A stretch of DNA of 64,000 bases from Enterobacter sp. ENT03 (GTDB taxonomy: Bacteria > Pseudomonadota > Gammaproteobacteria > Enterobacterales > Enterobacteriaceae), in contig NZ_JAHUXA010000001.1 of NCBI RefSeq assembly GCF_019218745.1, positions 124,001 to 188,000 of the forward strand, in the 5' to 3' direction. Positions 1-9,397 of the stretch are shown in pieces. Each line of letters begins with the position of its first letter. Positions within the stretch are counted from its first letter, which is position 1. Position numbers and translations under genes: made by a program. The notes beneath the pieces are model-generated. The model made no database searches. It saw only the letters and a list, made by a program, of their open reading frames with translations, and was not told where the DNA came from.

Positions 1-530
1 ATAAAGGCCCAAATCGCGGTGGCGCTGAGCGTACCGCAGTTGGTGCCCATCGCCACCAGCGAGGAGATGATCCCGCGTTTGCCCTTCGGCGCGTACTCCG
101 CCAGCATGGTGCCCGCGCCGGAGATCTCCGCCCCGGCCCCCAGTCCCTGAACAATACGCAGGGTTACCAGCAGCACCGGCGCAAAGATGCCAATTTGCGC
201 GTAGGTCGGCAGCACACCGATAAGCGTGGTGCAGATCCCCATCATGGTGATGGTGATAAACAGCACTTTTTTACGCCCGATACGGTCGCCCATTTTGCCG
301 AAGAAAAAGGCCCCGACAATACGCGCCACATAGCCTGCGCCATAGGTTCCCATCGCGAGGATCAGCGCCATCGCCGCTGACTGTTCGGGGAAGAATATTT
401 CATGGAATACCAGCGCCGCGCCAAGCGAGTAGAGCTGGAAATCCATAAATTCGAGCGCGGTACCCAGCCAGCCAGAAACGGCGGCTTTCACCAGGTCGGA
501 CGTCGTTCTTTCATTATTTACTTGGGTCAT
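1..530 (-). CDS. ydfJ: MFS metabolite:H+ symporter YdfJ, C-terminus outside the window
   Basis: This is the N-terminal part (about 176 residues) of an inner-membrane major facilitator superfamily transporter, cut by the left edge of the window. The start ATG is at 530, and the protein begins MTQVNNERTTSDLVKAA. The first transmembrane segments are visible, followed by the conserved MFS loop GKMGDRIGRKKVLF between helices 2 and 3. The match to E. coli YdfJ, a member of the metabolite:H+ symporter (ShiA/ProP-like) family, is close along the visible length. It lies 54 bp downstream of rspB on the same strand, so it is probably the transporter for the substrate handled by RspA and RspB. The substrate is not known. 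Confidence 0.88.
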   Translation of the reverse strand, partial: MTQVNNERTTSDLVKAAVSGWLGTALEFMDFQLYSLGAALVFHEIFFPEQSAAMALILAMGTYGAGYVARIVGAFFFGKMGDRIGRKKVLFITITMMGICTTLIGVLPTYAQIGIFAPVLLVTLRIVQGLGAGAEISGAGTMLAEYAPKGKRGIISSLVAMGTNCGTLSATAIWAF

Positions 531-584
531 AATGGCTATCTCTGAAAAAGTAAGATGCGTACCACTCACTCGCATTGATTGTTG

Positions 585-1604
585 TTATTGTGGGAACGTC
601 AGTAAGACTTTGCAGCATTGCCGCTGGTCTTTTTCAAACAGTTCGATGGCGTCGGTAACCTGTTGGTAATCAAACGTATGGGTAACGAGCTTGTCAGGAT
701 CGATAAGCCCCCTGCGCATCCAGTCGATCACCATCGGGAATTTGTGCGCATTCAGGCGCGATGAAAATATCGACAGTTCTTTGCCGGTAATACCCTGCTG
801 CACGATGTGCGAGGGTTCACTGGAAAAGCCCATGATCACGATGCGCGCGGCGGGTGACGCGAGGCCGATGGCTTCCGGCAAAATCGCCGGGTGACAGGCC
901 GCATCGATAATAATGGTCGGCTTGATCCCCTGCGCCTCCAGCGTCTCCTGCAACGATGCCTTGCCGTTGTTGATCACCCAATCCGCGCCGCTGCGTTTCG
1001 CCATTGCCAGCCGTTCTTCGATGCGATCGGTGACAATCACCTGTTTAACCCCGTAAACGCCCTTCAGCGCCTGCACGGTGGTCAGCCCCATCGGGCCTGC
1101 GCCGTAAATCAGCGCGATGTCGTTCTCGCCGGGATTGATCTGCCCGGTGACGTTCGCCGCAATGGTGAACGGTTCAACCATCACCGCCTGTTTATCGGGG
1201 ATGGCGTCCGGGATGGTCCAGGCGTTTTTCGCAGGCACCACGGCATATTCACTAAAACCACCGTCACGGTGTACGCCCAACACCACAAGCGAAGTACAGA
1301 CGTTAGGCTTGCCCACCGAGCACGGGTAGCAGTGTCCACAACTGATCACCGGATCCACCGCCACGCGCTCGCCGAGTCGCGCGGCGTCCACGCCCTCGCC
1401 CACCGCGTCAATGACGCCGAAGAATTCATGGCCAATCACCCGCGGGTATTTCGCAAAGGGATTGTGACCGCGGTAAATATGGCTGTCGGAGCCGCAAATC
1501 CCGGCCAGTTTGATTTTGACGCGAACGTCGCCGGCCGCGGGTGCTGGTAACGGGCGTTCATCAATCAGCAGTTGGTTGGGTGTTTCAATAACAATACTTT
1601 TCAT
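585..1604 (-). CDS. rspB: Zinc-dependent alcohol/polyol dehydrogenase RspB
   Basis: Medium-chain dehydrogenase/reductase of 339 residues, the same length as E. coli RspB. It has the catalytic zinc motif GHEFFGVIDAVGEGV, a structural zinc cysteine cluster (CGHCYPCSVGKPNVC) and a Rossmann NAD(P)-binding motif YGAGPMGLTTVQ in the middle. The likely role is oxidation of a sugar acid or polyol in the pathway fed by RspA. Two ATG codons are adjacent at 1607 and 1604. The second is chosen because AGGAG then sits at normal spacing and the length equals the family. The gene starts 12 bp after rspA, so the two are co-transcribed. The exact substrate is unknown. Confidence 0.93.
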   Translation of the reverse strand: MKSIVIETPNQLLIDERPLPAPAAGDVRVKIKLAGICGSDSHIYRGHNPFAKYPRVIGHEFFGVIDAVGEGVDAARLGERVAVDPVISCGHCYPCSVGKPNVCTSLVVLGVHRDGGFSEYAVVPAKNAWTIPDAIPDKQAVMVEPFTIAANVTGQINPGENDIALIYGAGPMGLTTVQALKGVYGVKQVIVTDRIEERLAMAKRSGADWVINNGKASLQETLEAQGIKPTIIIDAACHPAILPEAIGLASPAARIVIMGFSSEPSHIVQQGITGKELSIFSSRLNAHKFPMVIDWMRRGLIDPDKLVTHTFDYQQVTDAIELFEKDQRQCCKVLLTFPQ

Positions 1605-1616
1605 CATCTCTCCTGA

Positions 1617-2831
1617 TCACCAGTTCCACAGCGTGCCATCTTCCAGCCGCGCGACGGGTAAATACGCGGGATCGTAGGGATATTTCGCCGCCAGCTTTTC
1701 ATCGAATTCGATACCGAGGCCCGGCTTATCACCCGGATGCATATAGCCGTTATCAAACGTCCAGTTATGCGGGAACACTTCCAGCATTTGTTCCGAATAC
1801 CCCATATATTCCTGCACGCCAAAGTTCGGCACCCATAAATCGAAATGCAGCGCGGCAGCGTGGCAAATGGGCGACAGATCCGACGGCCCGTGAGAGCCAG
1901 TGCGCACCTGATACAGCGAGGCAAAATCGGCAATGCGGCGCATACCGGTAATACCGCCCGCATGGGTAATCGTGGTGCGGATGTAGTCGATCAGCTGCTC
2001 TTCAATCAGCTGTTTGCAGTCCCAGATGCTGTTAAACACCTCACCGACGGCAATTGGGGTGACGGTGTGCTGGCGTATCAGACGGAAGCATTCCTGGTTT
2101 TCTGCCGGGGTGGGATCTTCCATCCAGAACAGACGGTACTCTTCGATGCTCTTGCCAAAACGTGCCGCTTCGATGGGCGTCAGGCGGTGATGCATGTCGT
2201 GCAGCAGATGCTCGTTGAAACCAAATTTATCGCGCACGGCGGCAAACAGCGACGGCGTGAAATCGAGGTATTTTTCCGTGGACCAGAGCTGTTCTTCCGG
2301 CCACTGGCCTTTGGTCGCCGGTTCGTAAGCCAGCCCTTTGCCCTTTGACATGCCATAGGTGGTCTTCATGCCCGGCACGCCGCACTGCACGCGGATCGCC
2401 TTAAAGCCCATCTCTTTGTGACGGGCGTAATCTTCCAGCACATCATCAACGGAATGCCCGGTGGTATGGCAGTACACCATCACGCCCTCACGGGATGCGC
2501 CGCCCAGCAGCTGGTAAAGTGGCATATTCGCCGCTTTCGCTTTGATGTCCCATAGCGCCGTATCCACAGCAGAGATCGCCGACATGGTGACCGGGCCACG
2601 ACGCCAGTACGCGCCTTTGTAAAAGAACTGCCAAATATCTTCGATACGGTGCGCGTCGCGCCCTACCAGTTGCGGGCAGACATGATCTTTCAGGTATGAG
2701 GCGACAGAGAGTTCACGCCCGTTGAGCGTCGCATCTCCCAGCCCGGTGATCCCGTCATCCGTCGTGATTTTCAGCGTGACAAAATTTCGCCCTGGACAGG
2801 TGACAAATACTTCAGCACTAACAATCTTCAT
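1617..2831 (-). CDS. rspA: Enolase-superfamily sugar-acid dehydratase RspA (mannonate/altronate dehydratase type)
   Basis: Cytosolic acid-sugar dehydratase of 404 residues, as in E. coli. It shows the enolase-superfamily capping domain (about 1-130) followed by the TIM-barrel. Metal-ligand segments of the mannonate dehydratase subgroup are visible: [20 protein letters not shown] and IAVGEVFNS. RspA was first described as a starvation-sensing protein thought to degrade homoserine lactone. The superfamily assignment instead points to dehydration of D-mannonate or a related aldonate, with low activity in many members. It is the first gene of rspA-rspB-ydfJ, read leftwards. A 12-bp palindrome lies 57 bp upstream of the start. 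Confidence 0.94.
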   Translation of the reverse strand: MKIVSAEVFVTCPGRNFVTLKITTDDGITGLGDATLNGRELSVASYLKDHVCPQLVGRDAHRIEDIWQFFYKGAYWRRGPVTMSAISAVDTALWDIKAKAANMPLYQLLGGASREGVMVYCHTTGHSVDDVLEDYARHKEMGFKAIRVQCGVPGMKTTYGMSKGKGLAYEPATKGQWPEEQLWSTEKYLDFTPSLFAAVRDKFGFNEHLLHDMHHRLTPIEAARFGKSIEEYRLFWMEDPTPAENQECFRLIRQHTVTPIAVGEVFNSIWDCKQLIEEQLIDYIRTTITHAGGITGMRRIADFASLYQVRTGSHGPSDLSPICHAAALHFDLWVPNFGVQEYMGYSEQMLEVFPHNWTFDNGYMHPGDKPGLGIEFDEKLAAKYPYDPAYLPVARLEDGTLWNW

Positions 2832-2887
2832 CGTGGTTCCTGCGTCTTTTGATGTAATGAATGAAATCTAACCAACAGCACTACTAC

Positions 2888-2899
2888 CATACATGTATG
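2888..2899. promoter_or_regulatory. Palindrome upstream of rspA, candidate GntR-type operator
   Basis: The perfect 12-bp inverted repeat CATACATGTATG lies 57 bp upstream of the rspA start. The core resembles the TGTAnACA-type sites of FadR/UxuR-subfamily GntR repressors. E. coli rspAB is repressed by the GntR-family protein RspR, which is not encoded in this window. Assignment to RspR is inference. Confidence 0.4.
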
Positions 2900-2986
2900 A
2901 AGATCTAAATTTACGTGCTGGCTCACAAAACAACGCGTCTGCCGGTAAAATAAAAGGCCCTGCTCACCTGAAGAAAAGACGCCGCG

Positions 2987-3544
2987 ATGCGATATGCCGA
3001 TGAACTGCGTGACCTGCTTTTGCGGGATGAATGTCGAATGGAAGCCCTGAAGGCCGTCGCGGCATCAGGTGTCGAGGCGTGCTGGGTAGGTGCCGGGCTG
3101 GTACGCGATGCGGTGTGGGATCACCTGCACTACTTACCCCCGCAGCCGCCAGGCGGCGATGTGGATGTGGTGTGGTTCGATGCCCGTCAAATCGATGACG
3201 CCGTCGATCGTCATATGGAACAGCGATTGCGGGAAATAAGCCCTGGCCTTGACTGGTCGGTAAAAAACCAGGCGCGGATGCACGGGCGTAATCATGACCG
3301 GGCTTATCACAGCGTGGAAGACGCCCTGCGCTTCTGGCCGGAAACCGCCACTGCAGTAGCGGTCCGGTTACGCGGGCCGGAGCAGATCGAGATTATTGCG
3401 CCTTTTGGCCTGGAGGATCTTTTCGCCTTACGGCTGCGTCCCACGCCGCGTTTTCAGCACGAAAAACGCGCCATCTTTGATGAGCGGGTGATGCGTAAGC
3501 GCTGGCTGGCGCGTTATCCGAAGCTTGTTCTGTACGAGGATTAA
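2987..3544 (+). CDS. Nucleotidyltransferase family protein (DUF925-like)
   Basis: A 185-residue cytosolic protein of the uncharacterised nucleotidyltransferase family formerly called DUF925. It has the polymerase-beta-type signature: a [11 protein letters not shown] loop (about residues 36-46) followed by DVDVVWFD (about 57-64), where the two acidic residues would hold metal. [18 protein letters not shown] segment near the C-terminus is typical of the family. What it transfers, and to what, is unknown. It is not at this position in E. coli K-12, where rspA is followed by ynfA. Its stop codon overlaps that of the convergent ynfA by 4 bp. Confidence 0.82.
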   Translation: MRYADELRDLLLRDECRMEALKAVAASGVEACWVGAGLVRDAVWDHLHYLPPQPPGGDVDVVWFDARQIDDAVDRHMEQRLREISPGLDWSVKNQARMHGRNHDRAYHSVEDALRFWPETATAVAVRLRGPEQIEIIAPFGLEDLFALRLRPTPRFQHEKRAIFDERVMRKRWLARYPKLVLYED

Positions 3545-3870
3545 CCGGCGCGGCCCCAGCCGGCGACGATAATTAACATCCCGCACAACGCGACCGCCGC
3601 CCCCAGCCAGTCATAGACACTGAGCTTTACGCCATCCACCACCCGCAGCCAGATCAGTGCGGTGAATACATAAACGCCGCCATAAGCTGCATACACCCGT
3701 CCGCTGGCCGCCGGATGCAGCGTCAGTAGCCAGACAAACAGGCACAGTGACACCGCCGCTGGCAGCAACAACAGTGCGCTACCGCCGCGTTTCAGCCATA
3801 ACCAGGGCAGAAAACAGCCAATAATTTCACAAAGCGCAGTGATAAAAAAAAGCAGTGAGGTCTTAAGCAT
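3541..3870 (-). CDS. ynfA: Inner-membrane protein YnfA (UPF0060 family)
   Basis: Small four-helix inner-membrane protein of 109 residues (E. coli 108). The sequence is almost wholly hydrophobic and carries the conserved stretches [18 protein letters not shown] and [16 protein letters not shown]. YnfA belongs to the UPF0060 family, which is related to small multidrug resistance transporters, and homologues have been reported to export dyes and biocides. It is convergent with and overlaps the nucleotidyltransferase gene by 4 bp. No nearby terminator was seen between them. Confidence 0.93.
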   Translation of the reverse strand: MLKTSLLFFITALCEIIGCFLPWLWLKRGGSALLLLPAAVSLCLFVWLLTLHPAASGRVYAAYGGVYVFTALIWLRVVDGVKLSVYDWLGAAVALCGMLIIVAGWGRAG

Positions 3871-4049
3871 ACGGGGTTGTCAGTGTCGATTGGTTTAAGA
3901 AGATGACGGCATCATACCGGGTGACGCAGGCGAAAGGCCAGGTCCGTCACTTCTCCTGCGGCATAACCCGTCGCGCCGGTATGTCACCGGCAGGCGATGG
4001 TGTAGAATATAAACAATATGTCTCTGCAACATTAAATAAGGACTTTCTG

Positions 4050-4391
4050 ATGAAAATCTCTCCAGGCAAACGCCTGTGCCTGACGGCGATGCTGACGCTG
4101 GGCGCGATGATGGTTACTCCCGGCGCGATGGCGGAAACCAGTAAACTGATTATTGAATCCGGCGACAGCGCCCAAAGCCGCCAGCAGGCCGCGATGGAAA
4201 AAGAGCAGTGGAATGACACCCGCTCACTGCGTAATAAAGTGAATAAGCGCGTGGAAAAAGAGTGGGACAAAGACGACGCCGCGTTTGATGCCCGTGATAA
4301 GTGTCAGCAGAGCGCTAACCTCAATGCATACTGGGAAAACAACACCCTGCGCTGTCTTGACCGTCGTACCGGCCGCGTCGTCGCGCCGTAA
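4050..4391 (+). CDS. ynfB: Periplasmic protein YnfB (UPF0482)
   Basis: Secreted protein of 113 residues with a clear Sec signal peptide ([11 protein letters not shown], hydrophobic core, cleavage after GAMA near residue 28). The mature part is charged and helical, with two cysteines (DKCQQ and TLRC) that could form a disulphide. The length matches E. coli YnfB. The frame is open upstream to 3903, but the ATG at 4050 is preceded by AAGGA and starts the signal peptide, so the longer version is rejected. No function is known for the family. speG follows 23 bp downstream on the same strand. Confidence 0.93.
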   Translation: MKISPGKRLCLTAMLTLGAMMVTPGAMAETSKLIIESGDSAQSRQQAAMEKEQWNDTRSLRNKVNKRVEKEWDKDDAAFDARDKCQQSANLNAYWENNTLRCLDRRTGRVVAP

Positions 4392-4414
4392 GTTTTTGTC
4401 ATAAGGATTTGACT

Positions 4415-4975
4415 ATGAATGAGATTAATAGCGTGAAACTGCGCCCGCTTGAACGTGAAGATCTGCGTTATGTTCATCAAATGGATAACAACGCCAGCGT
4501 TATGCGCTACTGGTTTGAAGAGCCGTATGAGGCGTTTGTCGAGCTGTCCGATCTGTATGACAAACATATTCACGATCAGAGCGAGCGCCGTTTTGTAGTG
4601 GAGTGCAACGGTGAAAAAGTGGGTCTGGTGGAGCTGGTAGAGATCAACCATGTGCACCGCCGCGCGGAGTTTCAGATCATTATCTCCCCGGAGCATCAGG
4701 GCAAAGGTCTGGCCACCAAAGCCGCTAAGCTCGCTATGGATTACGGCTTCACGGTATTGAACCTCTATAAGCTGTATCTCATCGTCGATAAAGAGAATGA
4801 AAAAGCCATTCATATTTATCGCAAGCTCGGCTTTATGGTGGAAGGCGAGCTAATCCATGAGTTCTTTATTAATGGCGAATACCGCAACACGATCCGCATG
4901 TGTATTTTCCAGCAACAGTATCTTGACGATCATAAAGCACCCGGCAAGACACTGTTAAAGCCTACTGCTCAGTAG
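4415..4975 (+). CDS. speG: Spermidine N1-acetyltransferase SpeG
   Basis: Cytosolic GNAT-family enzyme of 186 residues that acetylates spermidine and spermine from acetyl-CoA, lowering polyamine toxicity under cold and stress. It is nearly identical to E. coli SpeG, including [20 protein letters not shown], the acetyl-CoA loop [15 protein letters not shown] and the IYRKLGF motif. The ATG at 4415 is preceded by AAGGA at normal spacing; a TTG six bases earlier is ignored. Its substrate links it to mdtJI, the spermidine exporter at 21137-21803. The stop codon lies inside an inverted repeat shared with the convergent ynfC. Confidence 0.97.
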   Translation: MNEINSVKLRPLEREDLRYVHQMDNNASVMRYWFEEPYEAFVELSDLYDKHIHDQSERRFVVECNGEKVGLVELVEINHVHRRAEFQIIISPEHQGKGLATKAAKLAMDYGFTVLNLYKLYLIVDKENEKAIHIYRKLGFMVEGELIHEFFINGEYRNTIRMCIFQQQYLDDHKAPGKTLLKPTAQ

Positions 4976-4977
4976 GC
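4960..4977. terminator. Inverted repeat between speG and ynfC
   Basis: GCCTACTG and CAGTAGGC are separated by 2 bp and span the speG stop codon, 8 bp before the convergent ynfC stop. Neither side has a long T-run (TTTAAC on the minus side), so this is at best a weak shared terminator. Confidence 0.35.
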
Positions 4978-4984
4978 GGCGACA

Positions 4985-5695
4985 TTAATAGTAAGCGATC
5001 GTATTTTTGATACTGAATTTACGCTCGACCGCTGGCGTGACGCTTTCATCGACGATCAGCAGCGTGCAGCTGACCGGATTATCGTGGCGGTCGTAGTCGC
5101 AAGTTTGCTTCACATGGCCAAGTGGCTTGTCGTTAAGCACGCTGACGGCGGTATAGTCGAGTTTTTTACGCTTATCCGCTGACGGCGTGGAATCCACCTG
5201 TAAGTGCATCTCTTTCGAGGTGGTGGATTTGCCCAGCGGATAACCTTCGCCGTCGTAGCGATAATCCACCTGTAAATCCTTGCCGCGCGCGGTCACCACA
5301 AAGCCTTTATCATCCGTGTCCCAGGTTACGCCCGCGGCCGGGAACGCGGCAAGCTGGCATTTACCCTGGAGACGCAGGCGTTTTTCATTGGTTTGTGCAT
5401 CAATATAATAATTCGCATCCAGCACCAGCGAGACACCGGTATTATTTTCGATGTCGTGGAGCTCCAGTGAATCAAAACACCCTTCTGCCGACAGCGTGCC
5501 GGTCACGCGTTTCGCCACTTCCCCTTTATCATTCAGCAGCGTCTGGCTGAAATCCTTTACCGGCCCGCGAAGGGGATCAAAATCAAATTCGTTCGAAAAA
5601 CTCGCCATTTCCGGCGTAAAAGCGACCGGGTCCTGCTTATTATCACAACCGGCGAGCGCTACCGTCAGCGCGGCCAGAATGATGATTTTTTTCAT
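4985..5695 (-). CDS. ynfC: Lipoprotein YnfC
   Basis: Putative outer-membrane lipoprotein of 236 residues, the E. coli length. The N-terminus MKKIIILAALTVALAGC carries a lipobox (LAGC) with the lipidated cysteine at residue 17, followed by DNKQDP. Asp at +2 would favour inner-membrane retention by the Lol rule. The mature protein contains the family segment ASFSNEFDFDPLRGPVKDF. The longer open frame to 5728 is rejected because it would place residues before the signal peptide. Function unknown. It is convergent with speG and divergent from ynfD. Confidence 0.92.
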   Translation of the reverse strand: MKKIIILAALTVALAGCDNKQDPVAFTPEMASFSNEFDFDPLRGPVKDFSQTLLNDKGEVAKRVTGTLSAEGCFDSLELHDIENNTGVSLVLDANYYIDAQTNEKRLRLQGKCQLAAFPAAGVTWDTDDKGFVVTARGKDLQVDYRYDGEGYPLGKSTTSKEMHLQVDSTPSADKRKKLDYTAVSVLNDKPLGHVKQTCDYDRHDNPVSCTLLIVDESVTPAVERKFSIKNTIAYY

Positions 5696-5862
5696 GGTGA
5701 TTACCAGAGGTGCAAAATATTCAACCATAGTAGCAAATACAGCGAATTATCGCCTCACCCGTCTCGCCTGTTATGCGGAAGGTTCTGAGATTTTCCTCAA
5801 CTGACCTGCTTCCCGCGTGGGCTGCTAAACTGTAGATAAATTTATGAGAGAAGGGATCGTTT

Positions 5863-6165
5863 ATGAAAGCTTGCTACGTGTTATGCGCAGGATTATTAAT
5901 GGCAGCGGCACCGGTTATGGCTGCGCCGGAGTCCTGTGAAAACGTGAAGAGCGATATTTCGCAGCGCATCGTAAACAATGGCGTGCCGGAATCCAGTTTT
6001 ACATTGGATATTGTGCCTGGCGATCAGGCCGATAAACCGGATGCGCAGGTGGTCGGCCATTGCGCCAATGATACCTGGAAGATCCTTTATACCCGCACCA
6101 GCGGTGCCAGCGCCTCCAGCGGCACGCCTGCCACCCCTGATGGCGCACGCACTGAGCCGCAATAA
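5863..6165 (+). CDS. ynfD: DUF1161 periplasmic protein YnfD
   Basis: Small secreted protein of 100 residues (E. coli about 101). It has a Sec signal peptide ending PVMAA at about residue 21. The mature DUF1161 domain has two cysteines (ESCENV and GHCAND), probably disulphide-bonded, and a low-complexity Ser/Ala/Thr/Pro tail. A good Shine-Dalgarno (GAGAAGGGAT) precedes the ATG. No function is established for the family. It stands alone, with a hairpin downstream separating it from the ynfE operon. Confidence 0.92.
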   Translation: MKACYVLCAGLLMAAAPVMAAPESCENVKSDISQRIVNNGVPESSFTLDIVPGDQADKPDAQVVGHCANDTWKILYTRTSGASASSGTPATPDGARTEPQ

Positions 6166-6183
6166 GTTAAGCGTATTACCGTT

Positions 6184-6209
6184 ATTCCCTCTGTCTTTAC
6201 AGGGGGAAT
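6184..6209 (+). terminator. Hairpin downstream of ynfD
   Basis: An 11-bp stem with one G-T pair (ATTCCCTCTGT / ACAGGGGGAAT) and loop CTTT begins 18 bp after the ynfD stop. The following T-run is short (TTTCCC), so termination may be partial. Confidence 0.45.
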
Positions 6210-6329
6210 TTCCCAAACATTGACCTCAGATAATACCTTTCTACTCCCTTATTAGTACCCTCTCCCTTCCTTAGCCTGATCGTAATTTCAGCTAATAATG
6301 ATTTTCATTATAAGAACAGGGAGTGAGCG

Positions 6330-8768
6330 ATGTCCGATGTCGATAATTCCGGCGGTCTCAGCCGGCGTACCCTCGTAAAATCCACCGCTGCTGGCGCGCT
6401 TATTATGGCGGCTGGCGGTTTCGCTTTACCATTTGGGCTGCGCCGCGCCGCCGCAGCCGTACAGGAAGCCGTCAAACCGGATGCGGATAAAACCGTCTGG
6501 GGGGCGTGCTCCGTAAACTGCGGCAGCCGGTGCGCCCTGCGCCTGCATGTCCGTGATGATGAAGTGACCTGGGTGGAAACCGATAATACCGGTGACGACA
6601 CCTACGGCGATCACCAGGTGCGTGCCTGCCTGCGCGGGCGCTCTATCCGCCGCCGCATTAATCATCCCGATCGGCTTAATTATCCGATGAAGCGCGTGGG
6701 TAAACGCGGCGAAGGGAAATTTGAACGTATTTCCTGGGATGAGGCATTAAATACCATTGCGACGAATCTCAAAGGCGTCGTGGAAAAATACGGTAACGAG
6801 GCGGTATATATTAATTATTCCTCCGGCATTGTCGGTGGAAATATGACCCGCTCGTCCCCTTCTGCCTCGCTGGTGGCGCGATTAATGAGCTGCTATGGCG
6901 GTTTTCTCGGTCAATACGGCACCTACAGCACCGCACAGATCGCCCGCGCCATGCCCTTTACCTACGGCAGTAACGAAGGCAACAGCACCTCGGACATCGA
7001 AAACACGCAGCTAGTGGTGATGTTTGGCAACAACCCGGCCGAAACCCGCATGAGCGGCGGCGGCATTACATATTTCCTTGAACAGGCGCGGAATCGTTCG
7101 AATGCCCGCATGATCGTTATCGATCCGCGCTATACCGATACCGCCGCCGGGCGTGAAGATGAGTGGATCCCGATCCGCCCCGGTACTGACGCGGCGCTGG
7201 TGGCGGGCATCGCCCATGTGCTGATCAGCGAAAACCTCGTCGACCAGCCGTTCCTCGATAACTATTGCGTAGGTTACGATGAAAAGACGCTGCCGGAAGG
7301 TGCGCCTGCCAACGGACATTACAAGGCCTATGTTCTGGGTAACGGCGATGATGGCATCGCCAAAACGCCACACTGGGCGGCCGCTATTACCGGCATTCCC
7401 GCCGAGCGCATTATCAAACTGGCGCGGGAAATCGGCACCGCGAAACCGGCGTATATCTGCCAGGGCTGGGGTCCCCAGCGCCAGGCCAACGGCGAACAGA
7501 CCGCTCGTGCCATCGCTATGCTGCCGATCCTCACCGGTAACGTCGGCATCAATGGTGGCAACAGCGGCGCGCGCGAATCTACCTATACCATCACCATTGA
7601 GCGCGTCCCGGTGCCGGAAAACCCGGTGAAGACGAAGATCTCCTGTTTTACCTGGACTGATGCCATTGCCCGAGGCCCGGAGATGACCGCCACCCGCGAT
7701 GGTGTGCAGGGTAAAGAGAAGCTCGACGTGCCCATCAAGTTCATCTGGAACTACGCCGGTAACACGATCATTAATCAGCACTCGGACATCAATAAAACCC
7801 ACGATATTTTGCAGGACGAAGCGAAATGCGAAACCATCGTGGTGATTGAGAATTTCATGACCTCATCGGCGAAATACGCCGATATTCTTCTGCCGGACCT
7901 GATGACCGTCGAACAGGAAGATATTATTCCTAACGATTACGCCGGAAACATGGGCTATCTGATTTTTATCCAGCCCGCCACCTCCGCCAAATTCGAGCGT
8001 AAGCCGATTTACTGGATCTTAAGCGAAGTGGCGAAACGCCTCGGGCCGGATGTGTACCAGCGGTTTACCGAAGGCCGTACTCAGGAAGAGTGGCTGCACT
8101 ATCTGTATGCGAAAATGCGGGCGAAAGATCCGCTGCTGCCGACGTATGACGAACTGAAAGCAATGGGCATTTATAAACGTAAAGATCCGCAGGGTCATTA
8201 CGTCGCCTATAAAGCATTCCGTGACGATCCGCAGGCTAATCCGCTGAAAACCCCTTTCGGAAAAATTGAAATTTACTCCTCGCAGCTGGCCGACATCGCC
8301 GCCCACTGGCAACTTGAACAGGATGAGGTGATAAGCCCTCTGCCGGTGTACGCCGCCACCTTTGAAGGCTGGGATTCGCCGGATCGTAAGACATTCCCGT
8401 TGCAGCTGTTTGGTTTCCACTACAAAGCGCGGACCCACTCCACCTACGGCAACGTCGATGTATTGCAGGCCGCCTGCCGTCAGGAGGTGTGGCTGAACCC
8501 CATTGATGCCGCGCAGCGTGGCATTGTCAGCGGCGACATGGTGCGGGTGTTTAACGCCCGCGGTGAAGTGCGTATCGAAGCGAAAGTTACGCCGCGCATT
8601 ATGCCTGGTGTTAGCGCCATGGGCCAGGGCGCGTGGCATCAGGCCAGTATGACGGGTGATCGCATCGATCACGGCGCCTGCATCAATACGCTAACCACGC
8701 ACCGACCTTCTCCGCTGGCGAAGGGAAATCCGCAGCACACCAACCTGGTGGAAATCGAGAAGGTTTAA
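6330..8768 (+). CDS. ynfE: Tat-exported molybdopterin reductase catalytic subunit YnfE (DMSO/selenate reductase family)
   Basis: Catalytic subunit of 812 residues (E. coli YnfE about 808). A twin-arginine signal SRRTLVKS (residues 11-18) is followed by a hydrophobic core, so it is exported folded by Tat. The N-terminal [4Fe-4S] motif ACSVNCGSRCALRLHV and the bis-MGD cofactor regions (VMFGNNPAETRMSGGG, VIDPRYTDTAAGREDEW) are present. The sequence follows E. coli YnfE rather than YnfF (for example STYTITIERVPV and NDYAGNMGYLIF). E. coli has both ynfE and ynfF; here there is one copy. The family reduces DMSO, other S/N-oxides and selenate anaerobically. No convincing FNR box was found by eye upstream. 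Confidence 0.95.
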   Translation: MSDVDNSGGLSRRTLVKSTAAGALIMAAGGFALPFGLRRAAAAVQEAVKPDADKTVWGACSVNCGSRCALRLHVRDDEVTWVETDNTGDDTYGDHQVRACLRGRSIRRRINHPDRLNYPMKRVGKRGEGKFERISWDEALNTIATNLKGVVEKYGNEAVYINYSSGIVGGNMTRSSPSASLVARLMSCYGGFLGQYGTYSTAQIARAMPFTYGSNEGNSTSDIENTQLVVMFGNNPAETRMSGGGITYFLEQARNRSNARMIVIDPRYTDTAAGREDEWIPIRPGTDAALVAGIAHVLISENLVDQPFLDNYCVGYDEKTLPEGAPANGHYKAYVLGNGDDGIAKTPHWAAAITGIPAERIIKLAREIGTAKPAYICQGWGPQRQANGEQTARAIAMLPILTGNVGINGGNSGARESTYTITIERVPVPENPVKTKISCFTWTDAIARGPEMTATRDGVQGKEKLDVPIKFIWNYAGNTIINQHSDINKTHDILQDEAKCETIVVIENFMTSSAKYADILLPDLMTVEQEDIIPNDYAGNMGYLIFIQPATSAKFERKPIYWILSEVAKRLGPDVYQRFTEGRTQEEWLHYLYAKMRAKDPLLPTYDELKAMGIYKRKDPQGHYVAYKAFRDDPQANPLKTPFGKIEIYSSQLADIAAHWQLEQDEVISPLPVYAATFEGWDSPDRKTFPLQLFGFHYKARTHSTYGNVDVLQAACRQEVWLNPIDAAQRGIVSGDMVRVFNARGEVRIEAKVTPRIMPGVSAMGQGAWHQASMTGDRIDHGACINTLTTHRPSPLAKGNPQHTNLVEIEKV

Positions 8769-8778
8769 GGAGTAACCC

Positions 8779-9396
8779 ATGACAACTCAGTACGGCTTTT
8801 ATATAGATTCCAGCCGCTGCACCGGGTGCAAAACCTGCGAGCTGGCCTGCAAAGATTACAAAGATCTGACCCCGGACGTCAGTTTCCGGCGCATTTATGA
8901 ATACGCGGGGGGAGACTGGCAGGAGGACAACGGCGTCTGGCAACAGAACGTTTTTGCGTATTACCTGTCGATTGCCTGCAACCACTGCGAAGATCCGGCC
9001 TGCACTAAAGTCTGCCCCAGCGGGGCGATGCACAAGCGCGACGACGGCTTTGTGGTGGTCAACGAAGAGGTCTGTATCGGCTGCCGCTACTGCCACATGG
9101 CCTGTCCGTACGGCGCGCCGCAGTACAACGCCGCCAAAGGCCATATGACCAAGTGTGACGGCTGCCATGCGCGCGTGGCGGAGGGTAAAAAACCGATCTG
9201 CGTCGAGTCCTGCCCGCTGCGCGCGCTGGATTTTGCGCCCATCGACGAGCTGCGTAAAAAGTACGGCACGCTGGATGCGGTGGCCCCGCTTCCTGCGGGG
9301 CGTTTTACCCGCCCGAATATCGTGATCAAACCCAATGCCAACAGCCGCCCGACCGGGGACAAGACCGGCTTTTTGGCTAACCCGCAGGAGGTGTGA
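8779..9396 (+). CDS. ynfG: Iron-sulfur electron-transfer subunit YnfG
   Basis: DmsB-type ferredoxin subunit of 205 residues. It contains the four expected [4Fe-4S] cysteine clusters: CTGCKTCELACKDYK, CNHCEDPACTKVCPSG, CIGCRYCHMACPYGAP and the CDGCHARVAEGKKPICVESCP group. It passes electrons from the membrane anchor YnfH to YnfE and has no signal of its own; DmsB-type subunits ride with the Tat-exported catalytic subunit. It starts 10 bp after ynfE behind AAGGAG, and ynfH begins 1 bp after its stop, so translation is probably coupled. Confidence 0.96.
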   Translation: MTTQYGFYIDSSRCTGCKTCELACKDYKDLTPDVSFRRIYEYAGGDWQEDNGVWQQNVFAYYLSIACNHCEDPACTKVCPSGAMHKRDDGFVVVNEEVCIGCRYCHMACPYGAPQYNAAKGHMTKCDGCHARVAEGKKPICVESCPLRALDFAPIDELRKKYGTLDAVAPLPAGRFTRPNIVIKPNANSRPTGDKTGFLANPQEV

Positions 9397-9397
9397 G

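Noticed and set aside
6218-6240. Possible FNR box (TTGACCTCAGATAA) before ynfE
   Set aside because: The left half fits TTGAC, but the right half GATAA does not match ATCAA.
7011-7802. 263-codon minus-strand frame inside ynfE
   Set aside because: Antisense shadow of a well-matched molybdoenzyme gene in high-GC sequence.
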